Assembly (NCBI RefSeq): GCF_004114535.1
Contig: NZ_LBJC01000019.1
Span: 62,001-126,000 of the forward strand
DNA: 64,000 nucleotides
Reading direction: 5' to 3'
Source: Bradyrhizobium nanningense
GTDB lineage: Bacteria > Pseudomonadota > Alphaproteobacteria > Rhizobiales > Xanthobacteraceae
Part shown: positions 18,135-27,792 of the stretch, one piece after another
Numbering within the stretch: position 1 is the first letter of the stretch
How the letters are laid out: each line of letters starts with the position of its first letter
Notes under the pieces: generated by a model
What the model was told of the DNA's origin: nothing
Seen by the model: only the letters and a program-made list of their open reading frames with translations
Database searches by the model: none
Translations under genes and position numbers: made by a program

Positions 18135-19514
18135 ATGTCCACGTTCGACAACCCGTTTGATCCCGATCGCAACCTTCGAGGCGGCTGTGCCTGCGGCCAG
18201 CATCGTTCTGCTGCAGAGCACGAGCAGGCGAAAGCGCTGCGCTGCGAACCGGTCGAGAGCGAAGAGAAGCGCTACGAGGGCGTCGTCGCCTCCGCTGTGA
18301 TGCGCGCGATGTTTCCGCAGGACGTGGCGCGGCGCGCGTTCCTGAAGTCGGTCGGTGCCTCGACAGCTCTGGCGGCGCTGTCGCAGTTCTTCCCGTTGAA
18401 GACGGCGACCGAAGTCTTTGCCCAGGCCGGCACACCCGAGAAAAAGGATCTCAAGGTCGGGTTCATCCCGATCACCTGCGCGACGCCCATCATCATGGCA
18501 GCCCCGCTCGGCTTCTATGCCAAGCACGGGCTCAACGTCGAGGTGGTCAAGACCGCCGGCTGGGCCGTGATCCGCGACAAGACCATCAACAAGGAATACG
18601 ACGCCGCCCACATGCTGGCGCCGATGCCGATCGCGATCTCGCTTGGCCTTGGCGCCAACGCGATTCCGTTCGCGGTGCCAGCGATCGAGAACATCAACGG
18701 GCAGGGCATCGTGCTGGCGGCCAAGCACAAGGACAAGCGCGATCCCAAGGACTGGAAGGGAATGAAGTTCGCCATCCCCTTCGACTATTCCATGCACAAT
18801 TACCTCTTGCGCTATTATCTCGCCGAACACGGTCTCGACCCCGATACCGACGTGCAGCTGCGCTCGGTACCGCCGCCGGAGATGGTAGCGAACCTCCGCG
18901 CCGACAACATCGACGGCTTCCTCGCGCCCGACAACGTCTGCCAGCGCGCGATCTATGACGGCGTCGGCTTCATGCACCTGCTGTCGAAGGAGATCTGGGA
19001 CGGGCATCCCTGCTGCAGCTTTGCCGCCAGCCGTGAGTTCATCACAAGCGCGCCGAACAGCTTTGCGGCGCTGACGCGCGCCATCGTCGATGCGACGGCT
19101 TACGCGTCCAAGGCGGAGAACCGCAAGCAGATCGCGGAAGCCATCGCGCCGGCCAATTACATCAACGCGCCGGTCACGGTGCTGGAGCAGGTGCTGACCG
19201 GCACCTACGCCGACGGACTCGGCGGGGTGAAGACCGACGCCAAGCGCGTCGATTTCGATCCGTTCCCCTGGCAGTCCTTTGCGGTGTGGATGCTGACCCA
19301 GATGAAGCGCTGGGGCCAGATCAAGGGCGACGTCGACTACAAGGCGGTCGCCGAGCAGGTGTATCTGGCGACCGACACCAAGAAGTTGATGACCGAGATG
19401 GGCCTGTCGCCACCCGCGAGCGCCTACAAATCCTTCGCGGTGATGGGCAAGACTTTCGATCCGGCCAAACCTGAGGACTATCTGGCGAGCTTCAAGATCA
19501 GGAAGGGGGCGTGA
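18135..19514 (+). CDS. Cyanate/nitrate-type ABC transporter substrate-binding protein (CynA/NrtA/CmpA family)
   Basis: A 459-residue receptor of the NrtA/CmpA/CynA family. The N-terminus has the family's GGCACGQH segment, followed by a twin-arginine-type signal ARRAFLKSVGAS at about residues 65-76 and hydrophobic stretch, so export by Tat is likely. The binding domain contains KVGFIPITCATPIIMA, GLNVEVVKTAGWAVIRDK and PFDYSMHNYLLRYYLAEHGLDP. Location before cynS indicates cyanate as ligand; nitrate or bicarbonate receptors share the family. The start at 18135 is set by CAGGAGG five bases upstream. The next transporter gene follows after a repeat-filled gap of 166 bases. Confidence 0.88.
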   Translation: MSTFDNPFDPDRNLRGGCACGQHRSAAEHEQAKALRCEPVESEEKRYEGVVASAVMRAMFPQDVARRAFLKSVGASTALAALSQFFPLKTATEVFAQAGTPEKKDLKVGFIPITCATPIIMAAPLGFYAKHGLNVEVVKTAGWAVIRDKTINKEYDAAHMLAPMPIAISLGLGANAIPFAVPAIENINGQGIVLAAKHKDKRDPKDWKGMKFAIPFDYSMHNYLLRYYLAEHGLDPDTDVQLRSVPPPEMVANLRADNIDGFLAPDNVCQRAIYDGVGFMHLLSKEIWDGHPCCSFAASREFITSAPNSFAALTRAIVDATAYASKAENRKQIAEAIAPANYINAPVTVLEQVLTGTYADGLGGVKTDAKRVDFDPFPWQSFAVWMLTQMKRWGQIKGDVDYKAVAEQVYLATDTKKLMTEMGLSPPASAYKSFAVMGKTFDPAKPEDYLASFKIRKGA

Positions 19515-19537
19515 TGGGCGGCGCTCTCTCGTCGTCG

Positions 19538-19660
19538 TCGTCCCGGCGAACGCCGGGACCCATACCGCGGAACCCATCGAATTTGATCGGTAGGAGCACC
19601 GAACAACGAGTCTTCAAACTTCTCCCTGGGGTTATGGGTCCCGGCGTTCGCCGGGACGAC
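19538..19660. repeat. Dispersed palindromic repeat, TCCCGGCGAACGCCGGGA family
   Basis: GTCGTCCCGGCGAACGCCGG at the left and its inverted counterpart ATGGGTCCCGGCGTTCGCCG at the right form long arms; each arm also contains its own small hairpin. It sits inside the cyanate operon, between receptor and permease genes. Confidence 0.85.
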
Positions 19661-19680
19661 ATGTGGAGAGGTCTCGCGCA

Positions 19681-20520
19681 ATGACATCCTCCCTCCGTCT
19701 CCGCGCCGCCCTCGTTTCGATCTCGCTGCTCGTCGCGTTTCTCGGCGTCTGGCATCTCGCCACGCGCTCGACCGGCACCACGACGACGATGAGCCCGGAA
19801 TATGCCAAGCTGATGGGCCTGACCGCGACGCAAGGCAAGTCCGCCATGCCCGGGCCGCTCGATGTCGGCGCCAAGCTGTGGGAGCATCTCAAGCGTCCGT
19901 TCTACGACAACGGGCCGAACGACAAGGGCCTCGGCATCCAGCTCGCTTATTCCATCGCGCGCGTCGGCACCGGCTATCTGCTGGCCGTGCTGGTCGCGAT
20001 CCCGCTCGGCTTCTTGATCGGCATGTCGCCGCTGCTGAGCAAGGCGCTCGACCCCTTCATCCAGGTGCTCAAGCCGATCTCGCCGCTGGCCTGGATGCCG
20101 CTCGCGCTCTACACGATCAAGGATTCCTCGATTTCCGCGATCTTCGTCATCTTCATCTGCTCGATCTGGCCGATGCTGCTCAACACCGTGTTCGGCGTCG
20201 CCGGCGTGCGCAAGGAATGGATCCACGTCGCGCGCACGCTGGAGGTCGGCACCGTCAGGCGGGCCTTCACCGTGATCCTGCCAGCGGCGGCGCCGACGAT
20301 CCTGACCGGCATGCGCATCTCGATCGGCATCGCCTGGCTCGTCATCGTCGCCGCCGAGATGCTCGTCGGCGGCACCGGCATCGGCTATTTCGTCTGGAAC
20401 GAGTGGAATAATTTGTCGATCACCAACGTCATCATCGCGATCCTCCTGATCGGAATCATCGGCATGCTGCTCGACCAGATCCTCGCGCGCTTCACGCGCA
20501 TGGTCACGTTTCCGGAGTAG
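19681..20520 (+). CDS. ABC transporter permease for cyanate (CynB/NrtB family)
   Basis: A 279-residue inner-membrane permease with about six hydrophobic segments. The family EAA loop is recognisable (RTLEVGTVRRAFTVILPAAA, followed by P...TG.RISIGIAWLVIVAAEML). The section VGYLLAVLVAIPLGFLIG-like and SPLAWMPLALYTI match NrtB/SsuC-type permeases. ATG at 19681 has GGAGAGG nine bases upstream; the GTG at 19663 is an alternative. It is followed after five bases by the ATPase gene, so the two are clearly co-translated. Confidence 0.9.
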   Translation: MTSSLRLRAALVSISLLVAFLGVWHLATRSTGTTTTMSPEYAKLMGLTATQGKSAMPGPLDVGAKLWEHLKRPFYDNGPNDKGLGIQLAYSIARVGTGYLLAVLVAIPLGFLIGMSPLLSKALDPFIQVLKPISPLAWMPLALYTIKDSSISAIFVIFICSIWPMLLNTVFGVAGVRKEWIHVARTLEVGTVRRAFTVILPAAAPTILTGMRISIGIAWLVIVAAEMLVGGTGIGYFVWNEWNNLSITNVIIAILLIGIIGMLLDQILARFTRMVTFPE

Positions 20521-20525
20521 GCGCC

Positions 20526-21446
20526 GTGTCCGACAAATTCATCTCCATCGAAGCCATCGCGAAGCGCTATCCCGGCGCGGATGGCGCCACGACCACCGTG
20601 TTCGAAAATTTGTGGCTGTCGATGGCGCGGGGCGAATTTGCTTGCGTGATCGGCCATTCCGGCTGCGGCAAGACCACGGTGCTGAACATCCTCGCCGGCC
20701 TCGATGTGCCAAGCGAAGGCGCCGTCATCGTCGACGGGCAGGCGATTTCCGGCACCAGCCTCGACCGCGCGGTGATCTTCCAGAGCCATGCGCTGTTGCC
20801 CTGGCGCACCGTGCTTGGCAACGTCGCCTACGCCGTCAGCTCGAAATGGCGGAGCTGGGATCGCGCCAAGGTCAAGGCGCACGCGCAGACCTTCATCGAT
20901 CTCGTCGGTCTCACCGGCTCCGAGCACAAGCGGCCCTCGGAATTATCGGGGGGCATGAAGCAGCGCGTCGGCATCGCGCGGGCGTTGTCGATCACGCCGA
21001 AAATGATGCTGATGGACGAGCCGTTCTCGGCGCTGGACGCATTGACGCGCGGCACGCTGCAGGACGAGGTCCGGCGCATTTGCCTTGAGACCGGGCAGAC
21101 CGCGTTCATGATCACCCATGACGTCGACGAGGCGATCTATCTCGCCGACAAGATCTTCCTGATGACCAACGGGCCCGGCGCGGTGCTCGCGGAGGTCGTT
21201 GAGAATCCGCTGCCGCGGGATCGCGGCCGCACCGATCTGCACCGCCATCCGCTCTACTACGCGCTGCGCAACCACATCATCGATTTCCTGGTGACGCGCA
21301 GCAAGACCTTTGCCGCCGAGACGCCCGGTCACGATCCGCGTAACGTGCCGCTGGTGCAGATCGGCAAGCCCGGGCTGACGATCGCATCTGATGCCAAACC
21401 GGAGCCGTCACGGGAGACGTCATGGCCGGGACAAGCCCGGGCATGA
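20526..21446 (+). CDS. ABC transporter ATPase for cyanate (CynD/NrtD family)
   Basis: A 306-residue cytosolic ATPase. Walker A is GHSGCGKTT at about residue 43, the Q-loop FQSHALLPW, the signature LSGGMKQR, Walker B MLMDEPFSALDA and the switch histidine ITHDVDEA. The start is GTG at 20526, five bases past the permease stop. The last ~10 residues (ETSWPGQARA) are encoded by a copy of a dispersed repeat, so the tail is probably not functional. Cyanate transport is inferred from cynS just downstream. Confidence 0.92.
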   Translation: MSDKFISIEAIAKRYPGADGATTTVFENLWLSMARGEFACVIGHSGCGKTTVLNILAGLDVPSEGAVIVDGQAISGTSLDRAVIFQSHALLPWRTVLGNVAYAVSSKWRSWDRAKVKAHAQTFIDLVGLTGSEHKRPSELSGGMKQRVGIARALSITPKMMLMDEPFSALDALTRGTLQDEVRRICLETGQTAFMITHDVDEAIYLADKIFLMTNGPGAVLAEVVENPLPRDRGRTDLHRHPLYYALRNHIIDFLVTRSKTFAAETPGHDPRNVPLVQIGKPGLTIASDAKPEPSRETSWPGQARA

Positions 21447-21448
21447 CG
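21419..21448. repeat. Repeat unit overlapping the 3' end of the ATPase gene
   Basis: TCATGGCCGGGACAAGCCCG leads into GGCATGAC, a unit of the same family as the element at 32390-32557. It provides the final codons and the stop of the ATPase reading frame. Confidence 0.7.
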
Positions 21449-21468
21449 AATAAACCAAGGAGACCGAC

Positions 21469-21951
21469 ATGAAACGCGAAGACCTCACCGAAAAGCTGCT
21501 CGACATCAAGCGCGAGAAGGGCTGGAGCTGGAAGCACATCTGCGACAAGATCGGCGGTTATTCCGAGGTGCTGATAACAGGCGCCATCCTCGGCCAGATG
21601 AAATTGACCAAGCCGCAGGCCGCCAATGCCGGCGAGCTGTTCGGCCTGTCGAAGGCGGAAGTCGCCATGCTGAACGAGACGCCGATGCGCGGCATGACCA
21701 TGCCCCCGACTGACCCCCTGATCTATCGCTTCTATGAATTGGTGATGGTGAACGGCCCGGCCTGGAAGGCCTTGATCGAGGAGGAGTACGGCGACGGCAT
21801 CATGTCGGCGATCGATTTCGACATGGTGATGGAGCGCTTGCCCAACCCGAAGGGCGACCGCGTCAAGATCACCATGAGCGGCAAGTTCCTGCCGTACAAA
21901 TATTACGGCGCCAGCGGTAACGTGCCGGAATACGGCTTCAAGGAGGAGTGA
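21469..21951 (+). CDS. cynS: Cyanase (cyanate hydratase)
   Basis: Decomposes cyanate with bicarbonate to ammonia and two CO2; a cytosolic homodecamer. The 160-residue product has the N-terminal helical domain (LLDIKREKGWSWKHICDKIG) and the C-terminal catalytic domain with TDPLIYRFYELVMVNGPAWK and EEYGDGIMSAIDF, which contain the conserved Arg, Glu and Ser of the active site. Length matches the family (about 156). AAGGAG precedes the ATG. It ends the sigma-54-controlled transporter operon, which explains the transporter's substrate. Confidence 0.97.
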   Translation: MKREDLTEKLLDIKREKGWSWKHICDKIGGYSEVLITGAILGQMKLTKPQAANAGELFGLSKAEVAMLNETPMRGMTMPPTDPLIYRFYELVMVNGPAWKALIEEEYGDGIMSAIDFDMVMERLPNPKGDRVKITMSGKFLPYKYYGASGNVPEYGFKEE

Positions 21952-21960
21952 GGTTTGGGG

Positions 21961-22060
21961 GCATTCCGGACGCCGCGTCAGCGGCGATCCGGAATCTCGA
22001 GATTCTCAGGTGCGCAATCGCACCATAGCTCGGCCCTCTCGGACCGTCCCGGAATGACGG
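21961..22060. repeat. Dispersed palindromic repeat, CATTCCGG family
   Basis: GCATTCCGGACGCC and GATCCGGAATC at the left and GTCCCGGAATGACGG at the right form inverted units between the convergent cynS and the zeta gene. It could end both transcripts. Confidence 0.7.
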
Positions 22061-22082
22061 TGTGTGGAGACGCGCGCGGACC

Positions 22083-22406
22083 CTATTTCCCCGCCTTCAC
22101 CTCGGCGGCCGCGACCGCGAGCAGCTCGCTCATCTTGGCGCGAATCGCCTGCTCGGTGACGTTAACGTTCTTGGCGGCGAAATCGGCCGTCAGCTTGCGC
22201 AGGACGTCGGCATCGCCGGCCTCCTCGAAGTCGGCCGCGACCACTTCCTTGGCATAGGCGGTGGCGGCATCACCTGACATGCCGAGCTTTTCGGCCGCCC
22301 ACAGTCCGAGCAGCCGGTTGCGGCGGGCCTCGGCCTTGAATTTCTGCTCCTCGTCGAGGGCGAACTTCTTCTCAAAGCCTTCCTCGCGCTTGTTGATTTC
22401 GCTCAT
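22083..22406 (-). CDS. ATPase inhibitor subunit zeta (DUF1476)
   Basis: A 107-residue protein of the alphaproteobacterial zeta family, a natural inhibitor of F1-ATPase that blocks ATP hydrolysis. The N-terminal inhibitory region is recognisable: REEGFEKKFALDEEQKFKAEARRNRLLGLW, given here in part as REEGFEKKFA and RRNRLLGLWAAEKLG. The rest is helical (DVLRKLTADFAAKNVNVTEQ). The start at 22406 gives the family length. Its position next to purC is a conserved alphaproteobacterial arrangement, here divergent from purC. Confidence 0.92.
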   Translation of the reverse strand: MSEINKREEGFEKKFALDEEQKFKAEARRNRLLGLWAAEKLGMSGDAATAYAKEVVAADFEEAGDADVLRKLTADFAAKNVNVTEQAIRAKMSELLAVAAAEVKAGK

Positions 22407-22717
22407 GCCTTGTTCCAAATCCCCTGCTGAATGGCGCGGGAGCCTTCCGTTGCGGCGGCCCGGCTGCATGCCTACATAGCTAGCACGAATCGGCAAAACA
22501 ACGGGCCGTTAAGCCGCAGGCAAGGTGGTATAAGTTGGCGCCGGACGGCCGGATCGATTGTGCTTGGACAGCCAATCGGATAGGTTGCCTGAAGGTCCAG
22601 TTCCCGTTCTGTTTCCTCGGGTTCCGGGCCGTTCACGGCAGCTCCGCTGTGGGTCATAAATCCTAGTAATCGGAGCACACCAAATACATGGATTTCAACA
22701 AAACACGGTACATCCCC
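22407..22717. other. Divergent intergenic region between zeta and purC
   Basis: About 310 bases without a supported gene. It must hold the promoters of the zeta gene and of purC. I found no clear operator, riboswitch or repeat in it. Confidence 0.45.
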
Positions 22718-23485
22718 ATGAGCCGTCGGCGTCGCATTTATGAAGGCAAGGCAAAGGTTCTCTATGAAGGCCCGGAGCCCGGTACCCTGATCCAGCATTT
22801 CAAGGACGACGCCACCGCGTTCAATGCGAAAAAGCATCAGGTGATCGAGGGCAAGGGCGTCCTCAACAACCGGATCTCGGAGTACCTGTTTCAGCACCTC
22901 AACGACATCGGGGTGCCGACCCATTTCATCCGCCGCCTCAACATGCGCGAGCAGTTGATTCGCGAGGTCGAGATCGTGCCGCTCGAGGTGGTGGTACGGA
23001 ACGTCGCCGCCGGCTCGCTGTCGCAGCGTCTCGGTATCGAGGAGGGCACCCAGCTGCCCCGCTCGATCATCGAATTCTATTACAAGAACGACCAGCTCAA
23101 CGACCCCATGGTGTCGGAAGAGCACATCACCGCCTTCGGCTGGGCGACGCCCCAGGAGATCGACGACATCATGGCGCTCGCCATCCGTGTCAACGACTTC
23201 CTCACCGGCCTCTTCCTCGGCATCGGCATCCGCCTCGTCGACTTCAAGATGGAGTGTGGCCGCCTGTTCGAGAACGAGATGATGCGCATCATCGTCGCCG
23301 ACGAGATCTCGCCGGACAGCTGCCGGCTGTGGGACATCAAGTCGAACGAGAAGCTCGACAAGGATCGTTTCCGCAGGGACCTCGGCGGTCTGCTCGAGGC
23401 CTATACCGAAGTTGCAAAGCGCCTCGGCATCCTCATGGAGAACGAGCGTCCGCAGGGCTCCGGCCCGGTGCTGGTGAAGAGCTGA
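22718..23485 (+). CDS. purC: SAICAR synthetase
   Basis: Phosphoribosylaminoimidazole-succinocarboxamide synthase, joining CAIR and aspartate with ATP in IMP synthesis. The 255-residue product has the N-terminal [20 protein letters not shown], the [12 protein letters not shown] motif, [18 protein letters not shown] and [11 protein letters not shown] followed by LADEIS-like [14 protein letters not shown]. The start at 22718 matches the usual family start; the ATG at 22688 adds ten residues not found in typical members. It begins the purC-purS pair. Confidence 0.96.
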   Translation: MSRRRRIYEGKAKVLYEGPEPGTLIQHFKDDATAFNAKKHQVIEGKGVLNNRISEYLFQHLNDIGVPTHFIRRLNMREQLIREVEIVPLEVVVRNVAAGSLSQRLGIEEGTQLPRSIIEFYYKNDQLNDPMVSEEHITAFGWATPQEIDDIMALAIRVNDFLTGLFLGIGIRLVDFKMECGRLFENEMMRIIVADEISPDSCRLWDIKSNEKLDKDRFRRDLGGLLEAYTEVAKRLGILMENERPQGSGPVLVKS

Positions 23486-23497
23486 AGGGATTTTGAC

Positions 23498-23737
23498 GTG
23501 AAGGCACGTGTCACCGTTACCCTGAAGACGGGCATTCTCGATCCGCAAGGCAAGGCCATCGAAGGCGCACTGAAGTCGCTCGGCGTCGACGGCGTCGCCA
23601 GCGTCCGCCAGGGCAAAGTGTTCGACATCGAGCTCGCCGGCGCCGACAAGGCCAAGGCCGAAGCCGCGCTGAAGGAAGCTGCGGACAAGCTGCTGGCGAA
23701 CACCGTGATCGAGAATTATCGGGTGGAGATCGTCTGA
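23498..23737 (+). CDS. purS: Phosphoribosylformylglycinamidine synthase subunit PurS
   Basis: Small structural subunit of the FGAM synthetase complex (PurS/PurQ/PurL), bridging the glutaminase and synthetase. The 79-residue product has the family form: VTVTLKTGILDPQGKAIEGA, then VRQGKVFDIEL and a C-terminal VIENYRVEIV. The start is GTG at 23498, 12 bases after the purC stop. The other subunits follow at 25080 and 28456. Confidence 0.95.
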   Translation: MKARVTVTLKTGILDPQGKAIEGALKSLGVDGVASVRQGKVFDIELAGADKAKAEAALKEAADKLLANTVIENYRVEIV

Positions 23738-23740
23738 TCT

Positions 23741-23852
23741 GTCCTGAGGAGCGCGCCCTTCGCGCGCGTCTCGAAGGATGAAGGCCGATGCGCAAGAGAT
23801 GGGCCTGCATGGTTCGAGACGGCGCTTGCGCGCCTCCTCACCATGAGGGTCT
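23741..23852. repeat. Dispersed palindromic repeat, CCTGAGGAG family (copy 2)
   Basis: GTCCTGAGGAGCGCGC and GTCTCGAAGGATGA at the left and GTTCGAGACGGCGC and CTCCTCACCATGAGG at the right are inverted relatives of the element at 15918-16050. It separates purS from the convergent corA. Confidence 0.8.
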
Positions 23853-23885
23853 AGCAGTCACGGCGTCGTGGGCTGAACGTTTCGC

Positions 23886-24902
23886 TCACAGCCACCCCGC
23901 CCGCCGAAACCGCCAATACAGCGCCCCGCATGCCGTCAGCATCACGCCGAGCAGCATGAAGTAGCCGTACTCCCATTCCAGCTCCGGCATGTGCTTGAAG
24001 TTCATGCCGTAGATGCCGGCGAGCGCGGTTGGGATCGCGATGATCGCAAGCCAGGAGGCGAGCTTCTTGGACACGGCCGTCTCCTGCGCCTGGCCGACCA
24101 AAAGGCTCGCCTCGAACGCGAACGCCAACACCTCGCGCATGGAATCGATGCGCTCCTGAATGTTGCGGACGTGGTCGGTGACGTCGCGGAACAGCGGCTG
24201 CATGGCCTGCCGCACCATCGCCAGCTCGTCATGCTCCAGCCGGCGGCAGACTTCCACCAGCGGCCCGATCGCGTTGCGCAGCCGTAACAGGTCGCGGCGC
24301 AGCATGTAGAGCCGCTCGATCTGGGCCTTGCTGATCGGCTTGGACAGTACGTCATCCTCGATGCCCTCGACCTCTTCGTGGATGCTCTCGAGCACGGGCG
24401 AGTAATTGTCGACGATGAAATCGAGGATGGCGTAGAGGATGTAATCCTCGCCGCGGGCCAGCGCCCGCGGGCAGCTTTCGCAACGCTCGCGCACCGGCTT
24501 GTAGGAGGTCGAAGCGCCGTGGCGCACCGAGACCAGATAGCCTTCGCCGACGAAGATGTGGGTCTCGCCGAAGGCGATGCGGCCCTCGATCAATTGCGCG
24601 GTGCGCGCCACGATGAACAGTGCCTCGCCATATTGCTCGATCTTCGGCCGCTGATGGGCGTGGTTGGCGTCCTCGATCGCGAGCTCGTGCAGGTCGAACT
24701 GCTTCTGCACCGCGCTGAGCAGCGCCATGTCGGGCTCATGTAGGCCGATCCAGACCACGTGGCCGGGCTTGGCGCGCCAGCTCGAGGCCTCGCTGATCGC
24801 GACATTGGCAACGCGCCGGCCGTCGACATAGGCGCCGGCCGCAACGACGCCCTCGGTGGAGACCGGCTCGGCGAGGGAGGCGGGCAGCGACGGGACGTTC
24901 AT
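23886..24902 (-). CDS. corA: CorA family Mg2+/divalent cation transporter
   Basis: A 338-residue transporter with a large cytosolic N-terminal domain ([39 protein letters not shown]), a long helical section ([18 protein letters not shown]) and two C-terminal membrane helices. The pore-entrance signature IYGMNF, followed by MPEL, is present. The start at 24902 (MNVPSL) is preferred over 24971. It interrupts the purine cluster on the opposite strand and has no visible link to it. The preferred ion (Mg, Co, Ni or Zn) cannot be told from sequence. Confidence 0.93.
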   Translation of the reverse strand: MNVPSLPASLAEPVSTEGVVAAGAYVDGRRVANVAISEASSWRAKPGHVVWIGLHEPDMALLSAVQKQFDLHELAIEDANHAHQRPKIEQYGEALFIVARTAQLIEGRIAFGETHIFVGEGYLVSVRHGASTSYKPVRERCESCPRALARGEDYILYAILDFIVDNYSPVLESIHEEVEGIEDDVLSKPISKAQIERLYMLRRDLLRLRNAIGPLVEVCRRLEHDELAMVRQAMQPLFRDVTDHVRNIQERIDSMREVLAFAFEASLLVGQAQETAVSKKLASWLAIIAIPTALAGIYGMNFKHMPELEWEYGYFMLLGVMLTACGALYWRFRRAGWL

Positions 24903-25079
24903 GGCTTCAATCCCGGGCAATCGAACGGCCGAACGGCGTGCCGCCGGCCAATGTGCATGGCCTGTGTACAAGGCCTTCTGCCGAGGCTAGCACTGGTAAA
25001 ATCCCCGTCAAATGGTTATGTCTCTTCACGAAATGGCCTGTTGGCCAGCCCGATTCCCGTCACCGTCGGAACCTCTGTC

Positions 25080-25781
25080 ATGAAAGCCGCCATCCTCGTC
25101 TTTCCCGGAATCAACCGCGAGCGCGACATGGCGCGCGCGCTGAAGCTGATCTCCGGCAGCGAGCCGGCGATGGTGTGGCACGCCGAGACGTCGCTGCCTG
25201 CGGGGACTGACCTCGTGGTGGTGCCGGGCGGCTTTTCCTATGGCGATTATTTGCGCTGTGGCGCCATCGCGGCGCGCGCGCCGGTGATGGACGCGGTGCG
25301 CGACTACGCGGCCAAGGGCGGCCTCGTGCTCGGCGTCTGCAACGGTTTTCAGATCCTCTGCGAGTCCGGCCTGCTGCCGGGTGTCCTGATGCGTAATGCG
25401 CGGCTGAAATTCATCTGCCGCGACGTGCACCTGCGCGTCGAGCGCTCCGACACGCCGTTCACCCGCGGCTACAATGCCGGGCAGGTGATCCGGGTGCCGG
25501 TTGCCCATGGCGAGGGCAATTACGAGGCGGATGAGGAGACCATCAAGCGGCTCGAAGGCGAGGGGCGGGTGCTCTATCGCTATTGCTCCGCCGCCGGCGA
25601 AGTCGACGATTTCAACAACATCAACGGCGCGGCGCATTCGATCGCCGGCATCGTCAACGACAAGGGCAACGTGCTCGGCATGATGCCGCATCCGGAAAAC
25701 CACGTCGAAGACATCATGGGCTGCACCGACGGCCGCGGCCTGTTCGCCGGCCTCGTTCAGCATCTGGAAAAGGCCGCGTGA
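25080..25781 (+). CDS. purQ: Phosphoribosylformylglycinamidine synthase subunit PurQ (glutaminase)
   Basis: Glutaminase subunit of FGAM synthetase, supplying ammonia to PurL. The 233-residue class I amidotransferase begins [20 protein letters not shown] and contains [19 protein letters not shown], the nucleophile cysteine in [12 protein letters not shown] and the catalytic His-Glu in [11 protein letters not shown]. The start at 25080 gives the family length. Its stop codon overlaps the GTG start of the Bug-type receptor gene (GTGA), so translation is coupled. Confidence 0.96.
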   Translation: MKAAILVFPGINRERDMARALKLISGSEPAMVWHAETSLPAGTDLVVVPGGFSYGDYLRCGAIAARAPVMDAVRDYAAKGGLVLGVCNGFQILCESGLLPGVLMRNARLKFICRDVHLRVERSDTPFTRGYNAGQVIRVPVAHGEGNYEADEETIKRLEGEGRVLYRYCSAAGEVDDFNNINGAAHSIAGIVNDKGNVLGMMPHPENHVEDIMGCTDGRGLFAGLVQHLEKAA

Positions 25782-26749
25782 TCTCGTTCGCGCTGAAGCG
25801 GCTGTCGGTCGCTGTCGCCGCCGTGGTTTTCGCGACGGCCGCGTTCGCCCAGGACTATCCCAAGCGTCCGATCACCATGATCGTGCCGTTCGCGGCCGGC
25901 GGCACCTCGGACGTGATCGCGCGCGCGGTGGCCGAGCAGATGGGCATCGCGCTCGGCCAGACCATCGTGATCGAGAACGTCGCCGGCGCCGGCGGCTCGA
26001 CCGCGCTGGCGCGCGCCTCCCGCGCCGAGCCCGACGGCTACACCATTGCGATCGGCAATGCCGGCACCAATGCCGCGACCTACACGATCTATCCAAAACT
26101 GCCGTTCACGCCTGAGTCCTTCGTGCCGATCGCCATGGTGGCGAAGACGTTCGGCATCATCGCGCTGCGCAAGGACTTTCCGGCGAAGGACCTCAAGGAG
26201 TTCATCGCCTACGCCAAGGCCAATCCGGGCAAGATCAATCTCGGTCATGCCGGCGTCGGCTCCTCGAACTATTTGATCTGCAAGAGCTTCGTCACCGCCG
26301 CCGGGATCGACGCGACGCTGGTCGGCTATCGCGGTGCCGCGCCTGCGCTGACCGATGCCGTCGGCAGCCAGATCGACGGCGTCTGCGACGCGGCGGCTTC
26401 CGTCTCGCAGTCGATCAACGAGAAGCTGGTGAAGGGTCTGGTGGTCGGCTCGACCGTGCGCCTCGCCACGCTGCCCGATCTGCCGACCTCTGCGGAAGCG
26501 GGCCTGCCCGAGTTCGAGGCGCAGGGCTGGAACGGCCTGTTCGCGCCCAAGGGCACGCCGCCGGCCGTGATCGCCAAGCTGAACGCCGCCGCGCGCACGG
26601 CGGTGGAGACCGACGCGGTGAAGAAGCGCCTTGCCGATCTCTCGACCGTCGCGCCCGATGCCAACGAGCACGCGCCGGAAGTGTTGCAGAAGCTCGTGAC
26701 GCGCGACGTGGAAAAATATCGGAAGATGCTGGCGGATGACGCCAAGTAG
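25778..26749 (+). CDS. Bug-type (TctC-like) periplasmic substrate-binding protein
   Basis: A 323-residue periplasmic receptor of the tripartite tricarboxylate (Bug) family. A signal peptide ([20 protein letters not shown]) leads to [20 protein letters not shown], the hallmark start, then [20 protein letters not shown] and the late [20 protein letters not shown]. No TctA or TctB membrane subunits lie nearby, so it is an orphan receptor that may feed a remote permease or act as a sensor. It starts with GTG in the purQ stop (overlap 4 bases). The ligand, commonly a carboxylate, is unknown. Confidence 0.9.
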   Translation: MISFALKRLSVAVAAVVFATAAFAQDYPKRPITMIVPFAAGGTSDVIARAVAEQMGIALGQTIVIENVAGAGGSTALARASRAEPDGYTIAIGNAGTNAATYTIYPKLPFTPESFVPIAMVAKTFGIIALRKDFPAKDLKEFIAYAKANPGKINLGHAGVGSSNYLICKSFVTAAGIDATLVGYRGAAPALTDAVGSQIDGVCDAAASVSQSINEKLVKGLVVGSTVRLATLPDLPTSAEAGLPEFEAQGWNGLFAPKGTPPAVIAKLNAAARTAVETDAVKKRLADLSTVAPDANEHAPEVLQKLVTRDVEKYRKMLADDAK

Positions 26750-26752
26750 TAG

Positions 26753-27715
26753 CTAGCGCAGCTTTAGCCGCTCCGCCGGCACCGTCATGGCCGCAACGCC
26801 GGCCATGACCAGCAGCAGCCCCAGCGCCAGGTTCGACGGCACGCTCTCGCCGAGCAGCAGCACTGACAGGCCGACGCCGATCGGGATGCGCAGATAGCCT
26901 TGCGCGTTCGTGGTCAGCGTGCCGAGCCGGCCGAGGCAGACGTAGAACAGCATCAATCCCAGCGCGCTCGAGACGATGCCCATGACGATGGTGGCAACGA
27001 TCGCCGTCGGGGTCGGGTGCAGCGTCCAGGGCTGGTCGATGATCAGCGATGGCGGCAGCAGGATGATGCCGCCGAACAGCAGCGAGCCGGCGGCCACCAC
27101 CATGGGGTCGTAGTCGGACAGGCGCAGACCGAAGATCGTCGCGCAGGCAAAGGAGATGGTGGCGAGCAGGATCGCGATCTCCGCGACGATCTCGCTACTG
27201 AGGCCACGTAGCGCATCGAGGCCGACGATGGCGATGGTTCCGGCAAGGCCGAGGATCGCACCGGCGAGCTTGAGCAGCGTTGCCGGTTCGTGCCGCGTGA
27301 TCAGCAAGGTGATCAGGAAGGCGAAGATCGGCGTCGTCGAGGCCAGCACCACCGTGTTCGACGCCGGCACATATTGCTGCGACCAGGTGATGATCAGGAA
27401 CGGGAAGGTCGAGTTGATCAATTGCTGGGTCGCGAACAGCTTCCACGCCTTGGCGTCGGTCGGGACCTTGACGCCGCGCATCCACAGGATGGCGAACAGG
27501 AAGGCGGCTGCGATCAGCGAGCGTGCCGAGATGAAGGTGATGGGCGGGATGGTGGGAAGCGCGAGCTTGGCCAGCGGATAGGTCGAGCTCCAGCAGCAGG
27601 CGAGCGCGAGCAGCAGCGCATAGTCGCGCCAGTTGCGTGCCCCGGTGGCGACGGATGGCAACGGCGCCGATGCGGACGCCGCCGTGCGCCCTGCCTCCGA
27701 TGTGCTCTGCGGCAC
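26753..27715 (-). CDS. EamA/DMT family exporter
   Basis: A 320-residue inner-membrane protein with ten hydrophobic segments arranged as two EamA repeats: the first from WRDYALLLALACCWSSTYPL, the second ending SALGLMLFYVCLGRLGTLTT. Such transporters export amino acids or metabolites; the substrate is not predictable. No suitable ATG exists. I chose GTG at 27715, with GGGAGCAGGA about six bases upstream, and reject the longer frame to 27934. It lies 77 bases after the thioesterase gene on the same strand, possibly one operon. Confidence 0.82.
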   Translation of the reverse strand: MPQSTSEAGRTAASASAPLPSVATGARNWRDYALLLALACCWSSTYPLAKLALPTIPPITFISARSLIAAAFLFAILWMRGVKVPTDAKAWKLFATQQLINSTFPFLIITWSQQYVPASNTVVLASTTPIFAFLITLLITRHEPATLLKLAGAILGLAGTIAIVGLDALRGLSSEIVAEIAILLATISFACATIFGLRLSDYDPMVVAAGSLLFGGIILLPPSLIIDQPWTLHPTPTAIVATIVMGIVSSALGLMLFYVCLGRLGTLTTNAQGYLRIPIGVGLSVLLLGESVPSNLALGLLLVMAGVAAMTVPAERLKLR

Positions 27716-27792
27716 CTTGTTCCTGCTCCCCGACGCCAAAAGCGCCTGCTGGGAAGTCTGGGCGAGGGCGCGCGAAAAGGGAAGGCACCGAG

